A stretch of 64,000 nucleotides of DNA from Aspidapion aeneum (GCA_963576565.1 OY755038.1:139448989-139512988), one strand, 5' to 3'; shown: positions 1-11,053, numbered from the stretch's first letter. Notes: a model not told the origin generated them from the letters alone. Numbers and translations: made by a program.

Positions 1-80
1 GAAATAAAATTTCGGACTTCCATTGTCTTTATTTATTTTAAAACAAATAAAAGACAATGGAAGTCCAAAATTTTATTTAT
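1..80. repeat. Short inverted repeat at window edge
   Basis: About 38 bases (roughly 2-38) reappear as their reverse complement at 43-79, with only a few mismatches and a loop of about four bases. The arms carry the shared core GACTTCCATTGTCTTT. It could be the inner part of a longer foldback that starts left of the window. No coding potential is visible. Confidence 0.75.
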
Positions 81-85
81 ACTAA

Positions 86-603
86 AGCTTGTTTATCAAT
101 AAAACATTCGAGTAATATTTACTTAAACAACCTGTATACAATGTTTTAAAGGTACAGATAAAAATAATGAATAAATCGTAAATGTATGTAATAGTAACAT
201 TGCGTATATATTTGCAAAACACTTCTAAAATGCTATAATGCTTCTTGGACATTATTACTTTCAACACCCCGCATTTTAAAAACTGGTAATTAATTTAGGT
301 TGGGCCCATAAGAACTTTTGATACAAAAGGTTCAACCTAAAACACACTAACGCTTGTTTCTCATTAACACTTTCGAATAATATTTACTTAAACACCCGAT
401 ACGGTTTTAAAGGTATAGATTTAAAAAAATGAATAAATCGTAAATACATGAAATAGTAACATTGCTCATATGTTTGGAAAAGCCGTCTAAATACCCATTA
501 TGCTTCTTGGACATTATCACTTTCAACACCCTGTATTTCAAAAACTGGTAATTAATTTGAGTTGGGCCCCTGAGAACTTTTGATAAGAAAGGTTCAGTCT
601 ACA
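86..603. repeat. Two-copy tandem repeat (~260 bp unit)
   Basis: Two diverged direct copies lie head to tail, about 86-350 and 351-603. Each starts with GCTTGTTT and runs through ATATTTACTTAAAC, ATGAATAAATCGTAAAT, CTTCTTGGACATTAT and AACTGGTAATTAATTT to a shared end around AACTTTTGATA. The small open frame on the minus strand at 82-267 lies wholly inside unit one and is broken in unit two, so it is not a gene. Confidence 0.75.
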
Positions 604-654
604 ACAAACCAAAATTTCGTGAAGTTTGACGGAGTACGGAAATCCCATAAGAGG

Positions 655-1428
655 TGTGCCTGATCCTTTACCAAATCCATTAGTTTATATTTTTCATTAA
701 AAAACAATTAAAAAAGGTTCCGTTGATAGAAAAATAACCTAAAGTTGCATTATATTATGTGTAAAGCATTGTAATTATTAAGTTAATGTATTCTATGCAC
801 TAATAAAAAGGAATTTACTGCAGAATATTCGTCAAAGAGCCTTTTTTTACTTGAAAATTATCCTCTCAAGGAAATTTATATACCTAAATCAATGGAAAAC
901 AAACTTCTAAACCTTAGATTTAATTAAAAAAATTCAACTTTCCTTTTTATTGTTGCTAGTAGCCATTAATAAAAAATTCTTTGATTGGGCATCCTTACTA
1001 ATTGGTGTTTATAGAGTGTTTTTAGGCACATTGAGCGTTGACACAAAATAACTCATTCTTATCAGCGCGCAAAGTTTAAATTTAACATTAATTGATGAGT
1101 AGAATGGATTTTTTGGTGTTTAAATTCAATTTGATAAAAACTTTTCAAAACACTATATTATAAGATGTAGCCTCATTGGAGAACGATTGCATTGATGGTT
1201 ATGAGCATCCGGTATACAATAAATTGAAAAGCCACCCTGTAGCTTAGAGACAATCTGCGCAAGCGTTGTATTGTTTCAAATCCCCCTGTAAATGTTTAGT
1301 ACGGAATACAAAGTTAGAGAGGCGCTGGTTTTTCCACGGCACCCCGGTATGCTGCGCCAATTGAGTAATAAAACTCCCACCGTGTAAGTGTCTGGTCTAT
1401 CTCTGTCATTCGTCTATGGGTTCATCAC
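655..1428. repeat. Dispersed repeat, copy 1 (LTR- or 5'UTR-like)
   Basis: This block is closely similar over its whole length to 46,605-47,346, and its 1,265-1,340 part also resembles 28,963-29,045. It ends with AATAAAACTCCCACCGTG, which contains a polyadenylation-type AATAAA, and CTGTCATTCGTCTATG. It lacks a recognisable reading frame. In the second copy it lies directly upstream of a LINE ORF1, so it may be a LINE 5' region; a solo LTR is the other option. Between 1,429 and 1,590 I see nothing recognisable. Confidence 0.7.
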
Positions 1429-1594
1429 TTAAGTGAGTTTTTAATGCAATGAGCCGCGTGACATTTGTGTATTTTGGATTTTTTATGACTACAGTCGCAG
1501 TTTAATTAAGTCATAGAAACTTACCCATTGAGCAAAATCACCTTTAAAAATAGGTAAGTTGGAAATTTTTGTTTCTGGGCCTCTACTTTATTAG

Positions 1595-2442
1595 GATTTG
1601 GTCTTAGTCGACTAGGTAACTGAGGTACTCGAGTTCTTTTTTGCAAAAGAAACATTTCTTTCTTGAAATCATAAGTCCTGCATTTCGCAGTCTATCAAGT
1701 ACAATTTCTAAAATCCTTAAATGTTCATCAAAATCCTGTGAGGTCAATATAATGTCGTCAACGTATACCATGACTTTATCTTCTAAATCATAACCTAGAA
1801 CTTGATCTACAATACGTTGCCAAGTTGCAGGAGAGTTGCATACCCAAAAGGCATCCTAGTAAACTGATATAATGGACGTCCAGGAACTGTAAATGCGGTG
1901 TACTCTTTTGATTTTTCACTTAAAGGCACTTGCTAGAAAGCTGACTTAATGTCGATAGAACTTAAATAACGAGCATCTCTAAGTCGGTCTAAAATTGAGG
2001 ATATATAAGGTAGAGCATAACCATCTTTCTTTGTACAACTGTTAAGCTTCCTGAAGTCTATACAAAATCTATAGCTATCGTCTTTCTTTTTAGCTAAGCA
2101 AACTGGGCTTGACCAGGGACTCTTTGATGGTTCGATTACGCCAAGGCGTAACATTTCTTGTAACTCTTCGTCCATAATCTTTTGTTTTATTGGAGAAACA
2201 GGGTAGTAACGCTGTTTTATAGGTTTTGTTCCAGGCAGAAGCTCGATTTCATGTTCAGCTTTTTTACAACAACCAAGTTTATTAGTCATTAGGGAAAATT
2301 TTTCCTCTAAGAGTTTATCTAAAGCGTTTTTCTGCTCCAAGGTAAGAGTAGATTCATCTTGAATACTACATATTTGAATTTCTGGCTCTTCTAAAAAATG
2401 CCTTCTTCTTTGAGGTTTGGAACAATGTCCATAATTTTCCAA
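1595..2442 (-). pseudogene. Ty3/gypsy reverse transcriptase, broken
   Basis: This part of pol copied the element's RNA into DNA. The intact N-terminal 169 codons (2,442 to 1,933) hold typical RT1-RT2 motifs: PSKSPWSSPVCLAKKKD, YRFCIDFRKLN and YLSSIDIKSAF, the last including the first catalytic aspartate. A TAG stop follows directly, at a place where related elements have an aromatic residue. The frame then continues through FTVPGRPLYQFTRMPFG. A one-base loss near 1,850 shifts it, and YVDDIILTS is readable at about 1,770-1,745. Similarity ends near 1,595 within the thumb. RNase H and integrase are absent. Confidence 0.88.
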
Positions 2443-2670
2443 AAATCAATTTCCAATATGAGTTTGTGTGCAAGCTCGGGAAGAACAAGAATGTCTATTA
2501 TTTTAGTTTTATGTACAGGTACTTGAAAATATCCTGGACTATTACATTTTTCTCCGTTAGCAACAGTACAAGTCAAGTTGTGTTTTATTAAATGAAGGCC
2601 TAATTTCTTAAAAATTTCGAATCCTGGTAATCCAACGTTCTAGATGCTCCCGAATCGAGTAAGCCTTTCA
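2391..2670 (-). pseudogene. Ty3/gypsy protease (retropepsin), broken
   Basis: Minus-strand translation of 2,665-2,642 gives GLLDSGAS, the D-[ST]-G active-site loop of retropepsins. After a frameshift the open stretch 2,576-2,391 continues with a beta-strand-rich C-terminal half, including IIDILVLPELAHKLILEIDFW, where a clan AA protease normally has its ILG-D region. It lies between the zinc knuckles and RT, as expected. At least one frameshift separates active site and C-terminal half, so no functional enzyme can be made. Confidence 0.75.
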
Positions 2671-2824
2671 TAGGATATCCCATAATTGAGACTTCTAAAA
2701 GTGGTCTTTGATCACCTGAAGAGTGACCTATAATAAAATCTAAGAGGATTTTATGAGGATTGTTTTCTGCGCTGTTGGTCGATAAATCTATAGCTTTGGA
2801 AGAAATCCTACGACCTATTGACTC

Positions 2825-2995
2825 TTCCCGGGGTCGTTTTCCCGAAAATTTATTACATTTAGGACAAGTCCTAGTACTTACTTCTGGAGTTCCGGTACAG
2901 TGTAGAGTTTTAGGTTTGGTACAATTTGTATTGACCAGTTCTAAATGACCAGTTTCCTTACAATTCCAGCATACTGCTCTATTATTTACAAGTGG
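2825..2995 (-). pseudogene. Ty3/gypsy nucleocapsid zinc knuckles
   Basis: The minus strand encodes CWNCKETGHLELVNTNC and then HCTGTPEVSTRTCPKCNK. The first is a CCHC-like knuckle with normal C-x2-C-x4-H spacing but seven rather than the usual four residues before the last cysteine. The second resembles the C-x-G-x-P-x-V...CPKC tail found behind the knuckles of many insect gypsy Gag proteins. These motifs bind the element's RNA during packaging. They lie in an unbroken local frame but are separated from the Gag frame by stops. Confidence 0.7.
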
Positions 2996-3154
2996 TCTAG
3001 CTGAAAGTTGATTATTAGAATTATTAAAGGAACTAACGGCGTCTATATTAGCATTAGCATCAACTTCAGATACATCAGTAGTAGAAGAGGAGGCAGAAAC
3101 ATAGCAAAAGCTTGGTTCAACAAATGAATTTATATTTTTCTTAGAAGGAGCTAC

Positions 3155-4301
3155 TTAAGTATCCGATCGGCATTTATTAACTTCAATCTTTAGGCATTCA
3201 TCTTCCAATTCTTCTATGGAATTTACTACTTGGATTCTTTCTCCATAATAGGGATGCAAATTTCTAACCATAATATCCAGTCCAACATCAGAAGAAATAC
3301 AGCCATAGCGATTAAATAAACTATTCATATCTGTTAAATAACTGACAAAAGGTTCGCCTTCACCTTGTTTTCGGTCTGAGTTGTTTAAAAAGTCGAGATT
3401 TATAATCAGGCTCTCCATAGTGTTTAACAAGGTCACAAAGTCCTTTCCAATCTTGAAAACGAGATCGGTTTGATCTAAACCAGTGTTCTCCTTTACCTGC
3501 GAATAAGTCTATTGCTGATTCAAAAAGTTGTAATTCTGAAACATGACGAGCAATTCTTAGTTCTTCAACTCTTTCTAGAAAGCTATATACAGAGAGTTGT
3601 TTAGTATTTCCATTAAAACGGATTCCCCATTTATCAATTTTTGGATCTTTAGTAAATGGTTGCTGCTGTACTACTACTTGAGAAGTCGAAGATCTATTTA
3701 TTAAGGAACTTCTCCGAGTGGATCTATTTACAGCGGATTCTTTCTTCGCATGATCTAAGCTTTCAGATTCCGCATCACTATCCTGTGAATCATCTTCCTC
3801 AGTTAAGATAGTATTCTCCAAAATTGCACTTAAATTTGGATCTCGTTTAGTACATTTTTCTAATCGATCCATCGTACTCAGTATTTCAAAAAGCATTGCT
3901 GACTTTATTTTTACTTCATCTTCAGTTAATTTATCATTGGGCATAAGATTAACCCTATTTAAAAAATGAACCAGTCTGGATTGTAGGCGGTTAAATTTCT
4001 TTCGCACTTTTTCACTATCTTCACCAGCAAAAGATTTCATGAGGCCGGACATTTCAGTTATACATTCTTGTATGTATTTTCGTTCATCCTCGAAAATAAA
4101 GTCGTACTTGTGAGTAGAGAATGATTTATTTTTCTTTTCCATATTTGAAAGAGGTCTGAGAATTGATTTTAGTTTATCAACTGTGACATCTTCAGTAGGT
4201 ATACCACGATAGTTCAGTTCCCATTGGAGCTCTTGTTTTCTCAAACAGTCTAATTTCATTTTATAATCCATTTTGTAATTCACAAAAAAAAACTTTTCCA
4301 A
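3155..4301 (-). pseudogene. Ty3/gypsy Gag (capsid), frameshifted
   Basis: Structural protein of the virus-like particle. The first frame starts with ATG at 4,301 and runs 313 codons to about 3,360. It has a charged N-terminal half with a possible coiled coil, then a retrotransposon-gag capsid domain with FLERVEELRIARHVSE, AIDLFAGKGEHWFRSN and FQDWKGLCDLV. A frameshift near 3,370 moves the rest of the domain (GEPFVSYLTDMNSLFNRY, then VGLDIMVRNLHPYYGERIQ) into the 3,436-3,155 frame, which stops at 3,155. The start is chosen because it is the first ATG downstream of the leader and primer site. Confidence 0.85.
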
Positions 4302-5010
4302 GTCACAAGCACTAAGAAAACTTCAAAAAAACTAAATGTGTAAGCTTCACTTATAACAAAACAAAAGAAATTAAAAAAAAAGAAATGAATAAATAAATAA
4401 ATCGAAAGCAAAAGCTTCTAGCCCGCTTTTCTAGTGACTAGCTAAATACTAGTATCCACTGCGCATGAAAATTTTGACTGCGCATCGGTGTTTGGCAAAA
4501 TTAGTGAACTGCGCATGTAAGTAAAAAAAAAGTTCTAAATCGTTTGCAATTCAATTTAGAATCAATTAAATGAAGTTATGAAACGGACGCGGCTTAAAAA
4601 AAATATGAAAACAAAAAAAGTTTTTTTTTTAAAGCAAAGATAAAACTCGTACTATGAGTTCAAAACTTCTTCGTTACTGATTCTTTACAATAATATAACA
4701 TAACTAAATCAAAATGTTGAGTAAACAAATATACTACAAGGTAAGATAAGGGTAAAAATTTAAAAAAAACAGGGGTTCGTAAGTCAAATTCCAATACAAT
4801 TGGACAAAGTCTATAAATAACAGGCAAGGTAAGATCCAGTCTACTGCGCATGTGCACCTAGTTACTGCACAAGGTGTATATAATCAAAGCAAGACTTGAA
4901 AACCAACTTTCATGTCGAAATAAAATCAACAAAAGTCAAAATTTAAAGAAAATCGCTATTATAAAAAAATTTACTACTGCGCAGGTTTCTGCGCAGGGCT
5001 AAATAGGACA
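4302..5010 (-). other. Gypsy 5' leader, noncoding
   Basis: About 700 bases between Gag and the primer-binding site. It is AT-rich and repeatedly contains TGCGCATG or ACTGCGCATG-like words (near 4,460, 4,480, 4,508, 4,845, 4,980), which may be leftover tandem duplication or packaging structure. I see no believable reading frame; the 65-codon minus-strand frame at 4,660-4,857 resembles nothing known to me. Confidence 0.55.
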
Positions 5011-5029
5011 CGCCCCACGTTGGGCGCCA
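5011..5029 (-). promoter_or_regulatory. Primer-binding site, tRNA-Lys(CUU) type
   Basis: The plus strand reads CGCCCCACGTTGGGCGCCA, which from memory matches the 3' end of insect tRNA-Lys(CUU), including the CCA tail. On the minus strand it begins TGGCGCC. It lies four bases from the start of the LTR, as usual for a minus-strand primer site. It fixes the direction of the gypsy element. Confidence 0.8.
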
Positions 5030-5033
5030 ATTT

Positions 5034-5270
5034 TGCGACGCGCTTTTATTGCATTTCCAAGAAGTTAATAAATTAAAAATATTTAATATTATATTAAATA
5101 TTTTAAACCGATCTAAGAAATCATTTTACTGTGTCTTGCATTAAGGCTGCTGACGCGTGCAAAGGGTGTGCTCGTATGCTCAGAGATCCGGAGCTTTGGG
5201 GTGGTTAAAGCAAAATAATAAATTAATCAAATTAATTTAATTATAAAATAATCAGATGATCTCGAATAAT
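5034..5270 (-). repeat. 5' LTR of the gypsy element, inner end
   Basis: The LTR begins next to the primer site with TGCGACGCGCTTTTATTG. On the minus strand this end contains AATAAAAG, a fitting polyadenylation signal close to the LTR end. The second LTR of this copy is missing, so the outer end cannot be fixed. The real LTR may be longer than shown. Confidence 0.5.
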
Positions 5271-5819
5271 GGACGCCAGGAAGTAGCAAGCCTTCTCCAA
5301 CCTCTCGATCAACTGAGAACCTTAGTGCACACAGCAAAATGACAATATCAAAATATTTATACCAAAAGATAGCATTGGGGTTTCATGAATAATTAAAAAT
5401 ACTGAAAGTTGGTTTTACAAAATTTAATGAAAATCAAAGTTAATTCAATGATACATGGCAGAATACAACTTACTAGGTTTGCACATTATCATGTAAGATA
5501 ATTAAAGAGAACTAATAAATTTATACTCCGAAGTAGCAAAGTGCTACATATAATAATAATAAGAAAATAAAATTATTCAGATTATGGATACATTAAAAGT
5601 GCAAACTCAGTGTCCTTAATAAACCTGATTAGTAACTAGTGTCCTTATCGGAGACGAGGTTACCAAATAAAATAAGATCTTTTTTTTTTATCTGCGCATG
5701 ACCCAGGACCGCATAAATACAAATTAAATAGGTAATTCATAACCAAAATTAATATTAATAATTAAGACAGAAAATATATCCAATTAGGTAACATGACCTA
5801 TATACGTATAACCATAAAC
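5271..5819. other. Noncoding, nothing recognised
   Basis: AT-rich sequence without a frame or motif that I can assign. It may still be part of the long LTR that starts at 5,034. The stretch 5,590-5,660 contains two near copies of GTGTCCTTA..AGTAACTAG-like text, too weak to call. Confidence 0.4.
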
Positions 5820-6240
5820 AAGGGAGGGAAGATAATTACGTAAGTAATCAAAGTAAAGTTACTCTTGCCTTAACCGAAGTTAATTCACTAAAACCGAAGT
5901 AATATAGGAATGCAAGATATAACCAAAAATTAACCGAAGTTAATTACAAACAGGGAAGGTACATAACCGAAGTTATTCAATACTAATATATCTACAATCG
6001 AGTAAACCCAAGTAAACTACTAAATGAAGGTAAGGTAAATATCTACAATCGAGTAAACCGAAGTAAACTACTAATAAAGGTAAGGTAAATATCTACAATC
6101 GAGTAAACCGAAGTAAACGTCTAATAAACGTAAGGTAAACGTAAGCATAACCGAAGTTATCTATCAAATGAAGGTAAGGTAAGGTAAGTAAATAGATCAA
6201 ATGAAGGTAAGGTAAACGTAAATAAATAAATTGCCAGTAA
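5820..6240. repeat. Degenerate minisatellite with ~50-bp units
   Basis: The best preserved part (5,988-6,140) has three copies of a 50-51-bp unit starting ATATCTACAATCGAGTAAAC and ending AGGTAAGGTAA; starts are at 5,988, 6,039 and 6,089. Around it the shorter words ACCGAAGTTA and AAGGTAAGGTAA repeat irregularly. The unit contains the splice-donor-like word AGGTAAG many times, probably by chance of repetition. Confidence 0.8.
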
Positions 6241-6444
6241 TCAGGTAATTTTCTTACTCCAGGTAACCATCAAACCTGTTCAATCACAGTTCAGGTAGGC
6301 CACCACAGAACCAAGGGGTAGCAGTACATATGACTTAGTAGAAATTCATGAGCTGAAGTATTCTTGACCCCAGAAAAGTGTTTGCACGTCCAAGACCACG
6401 TGCACTTGTACGAAATGTTGCGTGAATACGTCAAAGGAAACTGT

Positions 6445-6542
6445 TGGCCCGTACAAAGTAGTGTCTGGCCCGTACTAAGAAATGGGTGACCGGTTTCAAG
6501 AACTGGCTGGCCCGTACAAAGTAGTGTCTGGCCCGTACTAAG
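6445..6542. repeat. 35-bp direct repeat pair
   Basis: TGGCCCGTACAAAGTAGTGT and the bases that follow it (6,445-6,479) recur without a change at 6,508-6,542, a period of 63. Within each unit the half TGGCCCGTAC itself occurs twice. Function unknown. Confidence 0.85.
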
Positions 6543-8603
6543 TACCCTCTTATGATGTTACGAGGGTCACTGTCAAGGTTTGCCTAGATGTCCATGGCAA
6601 CAAGACAAGGGCAGGAGAAGTCGGTGCCAATAAATCCCCCTCAGGAGAATATCTCAGTGCCAAACCAAATAAATCCATCACTAAACGCAATCAAATAAAT
6701 AGCACTTCGATAAATGGAATAATTATTTTAGATCCCTTTCGGAAGCCGCAGCTACGGCATAAAAAAAAATTAATTATTCACTAAAATGGCGACCCCCTAC
6801 GCCTCGGACTTTAAAAGTGAAAGTGAAATTTCGACACCGAGAGTGATCCAGTCCCACGCTTTGTGTTCGTTTAAAAGATGAACTAAACCAGAAAAATTCC
6901 TTGGCCTCTCCTCTCTCTCTGACCAATGGAACATTTTACTCGAATAACAGAAGAGTGAGTTTCGTGAAACAATTGACTGCAGTGCAATCTGTCATATAGA
7001 CCACTGACAATACGTCACTTTGCCAGGTTGACTAAATGTACAGGTCAAAATTCCTGTACTCAAGGCATTGATTAAAATCGCAATCACTTTTATGTAAAAA
7101 CCAACTAATAGAACGTAAAATACAGAATCAAACCAAAATATTATAAATACATCTAAAACTTAACCCATAACTAGGTTTTCTAGTTACGGAATTACCTATC
7201 CAAGAGAGAGAAAAGTACAACTTATAAAAAGATAGAGAAGGAAAAAGAAGATACATAAGTCCTTATACGACTACTTTTAATTACAACCGGCAACACTGCA
7301 CTGTTCTGACGTTTACCATAACCGCACAAAAATCATAGAAAAATACGCAGATTGTAAATTTTTGTACTATGTCAACAAAGATGATTTTTCAAAGTTTAAC
7401 AAATCAATCGAGAAAATTGTTGCTGTTTTTGTGTTGCATAATGAAGTGGAGACAGTCACGAACATCCCACATTATTGGTGAAGCTAGGATCAATCAGGAA
7501 GAACGTGGAAAAACCACTCAAAGGTAGGGTGTTTATTACTAGGTAAAAATAGATGTAATACCACTAATTCCTATCTATTTGTAGGTAAATACCTTCTCCT
7601 AGACATTACACAACTGAATAGATCCTAGATGAAATAAAAGAAGTCATATATAAGTAAACAAAATGATGGAAAACCACAGATAAACATATTAACAAAATAG
7701 ACCATTATGTTGGTCAAAATAGCCAAATAAGGGAACTGAATGCACTACAGAAATGAATGGAAGGTAAGTGTAGAGAGAATTACTAAGTAGGGTATAGAAA
7801 AGTTACTAAATTAAGCTTAACCTAATACATAAAACATATAAACAAACAAAACAAAATAATCTACGAACCTGAGGGGCTCGTCAAATCCTAGAACTGACCA
7901 ATAATGACCTGCAGCCAAACTTAAGGATGTTGTATAGCTCGGTATGAACCAAAGTTGCAAAATTCTATGAAAGGTTTAGAAAGTTCTCGTTCATTGGTCT
8001 CTGCACTCCATAAAAGGACAAAATCTATTCCTTATACAGTCTCTTAAGAAAGTATTTAAAACAAAACTTAACGTATCTTAAAACTAATGGTCAAATTATT
8101 GCATTTTAGGTACGCAGAAGTCCCTAAAGGAAGCAGAATAATTATAACCAACTCCAAGAGGTAGAAAGAAATAACGTAGCAAAAGTATCATCTCAACATA
8201 GATGACAAAAGGTAAGACAATAGTGCATTCTTACAATAATAAGGTAAAAGAAAGATTGTGTCAACCTTTCTAGACATAAAAATAATTAAATCAGACATAA
8301 AAATAATTAAACTGTATTTTTAGGTAAGAAACTACAAATCAAGACCTCACTGTCCAAAGAGATTCCAATAAGCCAAGAAAGATGCCTACTCCACTGGAAT
8401 GAATTTAGAGTGTTGTAACTTACTTTATTAATAGAGAATTATATAATTATTAATTTTTGTGACTTTAATACATTTCCTGAGCTTTCTTACTGAATTAGGT
8501 TGTTTTATTTAATTTAAATGAGCTAAAATTATATAATAAGCAAAAGCTATGAGCTCCATTATTAAGCAGTGATCTTTTAAACTCAAAACGCTATAGAGAA
8601 ATA
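6543..8603. other. Noncoding, AGGTAA-rich, nothing recognised
   Basis: No coding region or transposon domain is visible over 2 kb. AAGGTAAG or TTAGGTAA-like words continue to appear (near 7,505, 7,538, 7,582, 7,760, 8,108, 8,212, 8,240, 8,322). A CT-rich run lies at about 6,905-6,925. This could be old LTR, intron or both; I cannot decide. Confidence 0.4.
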
Positions 8604-9005
8604 TTAAAAAGTTGAAAAAGGTGAAAGATCATTAACATTTATCTGATAATTTTTATTAATGTGATAAAAAAATTGTAGCGTGTCACAATGGAAAAATTGA
8701 CACGTTATAGGGTAAAAATAAGTATTAGACTCGGAGCCGACCGATGTCTGAGAGTGAGAATTTTGCGACATAAATGGTAATCCCAATTCATCAAATTTAT
8801 CTTGAAAACGCGACAAAGCTAAAAAATATTGATCTTCCACACTATCTCTATCACTAGCCTCAGACAAGTCCAAATCTTCAATCGAGTCTTGAGCTATAGT
8901 GTACTTTTCATAATGCTCTTGCAACTGGTAAAATCTAATTTTAAAAGCATTTTGGCTAAAATCTTCGTTATTGTAATTTTCATTCAACCAGTCTATATTT
9001 CTCAT
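8604..9005 (-). pseudogene. BEL/Pao Gag N-terminal fragment
   Basis: An open frame of 133 codons starts with ATG at 9,005. Residues about 14-75 look like the N-terminal helical region that precedes the DUF1759 part of BEL/Pao Gag: KIRFYQLQEHYEKYTIAQDS, then DRDSVEDQYFLALSRFQ. From about residue 90 on (SESNTYFYPIT...) the protein no longer resembles Gag and probably reads into unrelated DNA. A tRNA-Tyr-like primer site lies upstream on the same strand at 10,040-10,019, which supports a decayed BEL element. Pol is absent. The assignment rests on pattern recognition only. Confidence 0.55.
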
Positions 9006-10018
9006 GACTAGATTTTGCCGATTTTCTACTTGATTTGTGACTTTTTAAGAGTCTTGTCTGAGCCTGTGCGTCTCCATCTTAAATATATAAATTTAACCTT
9101 AAAAAACTTAGAGCACAATAGGCACAAAATACATAGTTTTTATAAGTGATTATCTCAGCAGTTGAGATTAAAAAAGATCTGACCTTTTGTCTCCTGACCT
9201 TCTACTTGTCTGGAACAACCAAATACAGCATCAAACATCCAAAAACTAGGTTTGATAGACTAGTTTTTTTCCGGAGCATATGTAGGTATTTTTAGCTTTT
9301 TCTGGCGTTTTTTACTGAGCCGAACTTAGTAAATAAACATCGGTGCAAACAAGCTACCACAGTTTTCTAGCTATATTCACTTTTTATGAGAGTTTTTATT
9401 TCACATTTGAGAGAATTTTTCAAACATTTTGAGTTTTATGTTTTCACACAATTTTTGAGTCTTTTCAGGGTTAGACTGTCCTTATTAAACTTTAGGTGAG
9501 AGTGTCTTTAATAAACTTTGAGTGAGAGTGTCCTTAACGAACCTTGAGTGAGAGTGTCCTTAACAAACTTTGAGTGAGATTGTCCTTAACAAACTTTGAG
9601 TGAGAGTGTCCTTAACAAACTTTGAGTGAGAGTGTCTTTAACAAACTTTGAGTGAGTGCCCTTAACAAACTTTGACTGAGATTTTTCTTATCAAACTTTG
9701 AGTGAGAGTCCATAACAAACTTTGAGTGAGAGTGTCCTTAACAAACTTTGAGTGAGATTTTTCTTATCAAACTTTGAGTGAGAGTCCATAACAAACTTTG
9801 AGTGAGAGTGTCCTTATCAAACTTTTTAAAAGTGTCCATAACAAACTTTGAGTGAGAGTGTCCTTATCAAACTTTTTTAGAGTTATTTGCGCTCACTGTT
9901 TTTTAGTTTTCACTAGTGTTGGGTTCACTTTATGAGATCTGTAAGTTCTCAATCTCCACAATTAGCACCTTAATTAATTTGAGTTTATAACCGATCCCGT
10001 TCGTGGAATTAAATTATA
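9006..10018 (-). other. Leader of the decayed BEL element
   Basis: Noncoding interval between the Gag fragment and the primer site, on the minus strand. Its middle is filled by the 26-bp minisatellite (9,472-9,876). No other gene is visible. Long leaders are common in BEL/Pao elements; the inner and outer BEL copies in this window have leaders of about 380-410 bp. Confidence 0.45.
9472..9876. repeat. Minisatellite, 26-bp unit
   Basis: About fifteen units of the type GAGTGAGAGTGTCCTTAACA plus AACTTT follow each other. Some units are shortened (GAGAGTCCATAACAAACTTT) or have ATTTTTCTTATC in place of the middle. The longer composite GAGATTTTTCTTATC...GAGAGTCCATAAC occurs twice (9,677-9,728 and 9,746-9,798), showing a higher-order duplication. 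It falls inside the presumed leader of the BEL fragment. Confidence 0.9.
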
Positions 10019-10040
10019 GGAATCCGGCTTCGTGGGACCA
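10019..10040 (-). promoter_or_regulatory. Primer-binding site, tRNA-Tyr-like
   Basis: The plus strand ends in GGCTTCGTGGGACCA; on the minus strand it starts TGGTCCCACGAAGCCGGA. Insect tRNA-Tyr would give TGGTCCTTCGAGCCGGA (from memory), so the match is good apart from a two-base difference after TGGTCC. Both intact BEL elements at 30.9 and 34.95 kb use the same type of site. It lies upstream of the BEL Gag fragment on the same strand. Confidence 0.55.
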
Positions 10041-10345
10041 AAAATGGAGGGATTTGTTTCTCCGCTCCACTTTGGTGAACATAGGTGCGCTGGTTCGGGG
10101 TAAAATAATTAAGATGATTTGTGGATATCTGGTGTATAATAATGCACTGTAAATTTGACATTAAATACATTTCAAATCACTAAAAGTAACATCTTCTGAA
10201 TACTTAAACTTTATACAAAAGCGAAAGTAAAATGCGGAGCCGAGAGACGTACGGACGCATTGAGAGTTCTCTTACAACTACTCTGGTCGATGCAACGACC
10301 TATCTTTTTCGCATTTCTACCCTTCTAACAGGCTAAGACCTGAAT
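10041..10345 (-). repeat. Possible LTR remnant of the BEL fragment
   Basis: Follows the primer site on the outer side, where the 5' LTR must be. No second copy exists in the window, so neither identity nor end can be proved. No reading frame here is convincing. Confidence 0.3.
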
Positions 10346-10735
10346 TACGCAGGTACCCTTTTTTTCTAATTATAATATTTGAAAGTTTTAAACCAGAAGA
10401 TTTTTGAAAATGTGAAAAGAAATCAGAACAAGTATTATTTTTAAAGCTTATTTATGAATTAGTTGTATAAAACATATTTTTTAACTTGTCTGGATTGTTG
10501 GGTAATAAAAGGAGTTCTGTTTGGGACTACTTTGCCAAACTTAGTAACCAGGATAAGGCAAAGTGGGTCGGGCCTTAGGCTTTTGGTGTTCGTGCGGACG
10601 GCAATCGAAACAATGAAACGAAGATTTTTCCGAGCTAAAAATGCGAAACATTGATTCGAAACATTAAAATGAATCGATTCGAATGTTTCGAAACAGTAAA
10701 ATATTTCGAAATGCCCATCACTACTTTCAACCTAT

Positions 10736-10812
10736 TTCAGGTAAAATAGTGTTCGACACTCTAACCAGCTGATTGGATTTTGTTCAAAATTCATTAATGC
10801 TAATGACATTTT
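10736..10812 (+). repeat. Dispersed repeat shared with the palindrome arms
   Basis: CAGGTAAAATAGT, then AGCTGATTGGATTTT and AAATTCATTAATGCTAATGA, align with 17,977-18,050 in the right arm of the large palindrome and, inverted, with about 16,014-16,090 in the left arm. It shows that the palindrome contains an older dispersed repeat. Between 10,346 and 10,735 I see nothing else; GAAACATT-like words repeat near 10,640-10,700. Confidence 0.65.
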
Positions 10813-11053
10813 TTTGTCAATATCAATATCAATATGGGGTTTTCGGAATATAGTAGATTACATTTTGCTCAATAATTTATGTTATAACCAGAGCTTTAGT
10901 TTTTGAGATATTAACATTTACATTTGAAGTGTGCTAATAGGCTAGCTCATCAGATCCTTGATGGATCCATTTATTTAAATTTGATTTAAGAAAAAGTCTA
11001 AACTTCAATTAAGGCTTGAAAAAAACAACCTTTTAAAATCTTTTTTAAGGAAC

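Larger units (their letters stand above)
1590..5270 (-). mobile_element. Ty3/gypsy retrotransposon, 3'-truncated
   Basis: Read on the minus strand, the order is: end of the 5' LTR (from 5,034), primer-binding site (5,011-5,029), leader, Gag (4,301 to 3,155), zinc knuckles (about 2,990-2,830), protease (about 2,670-2,400) and RT (about 2,350-1,595). RNase H, integrase and the 3' LTR are missing: similarity stops shortly after the RT catalytic box. Several frameshifts and a stop make it a dead copy. Gag-protease-RT order, the DSG protease and YVDD are standard for Ty3/gypsy (Metaviridae-like) elements. Confidence 0.85.

Noticed and set aside
10463..10654. 63-codon plus-strand frame
   Set aside because: No domain, no repeat partner, and low-complexity surroundings.
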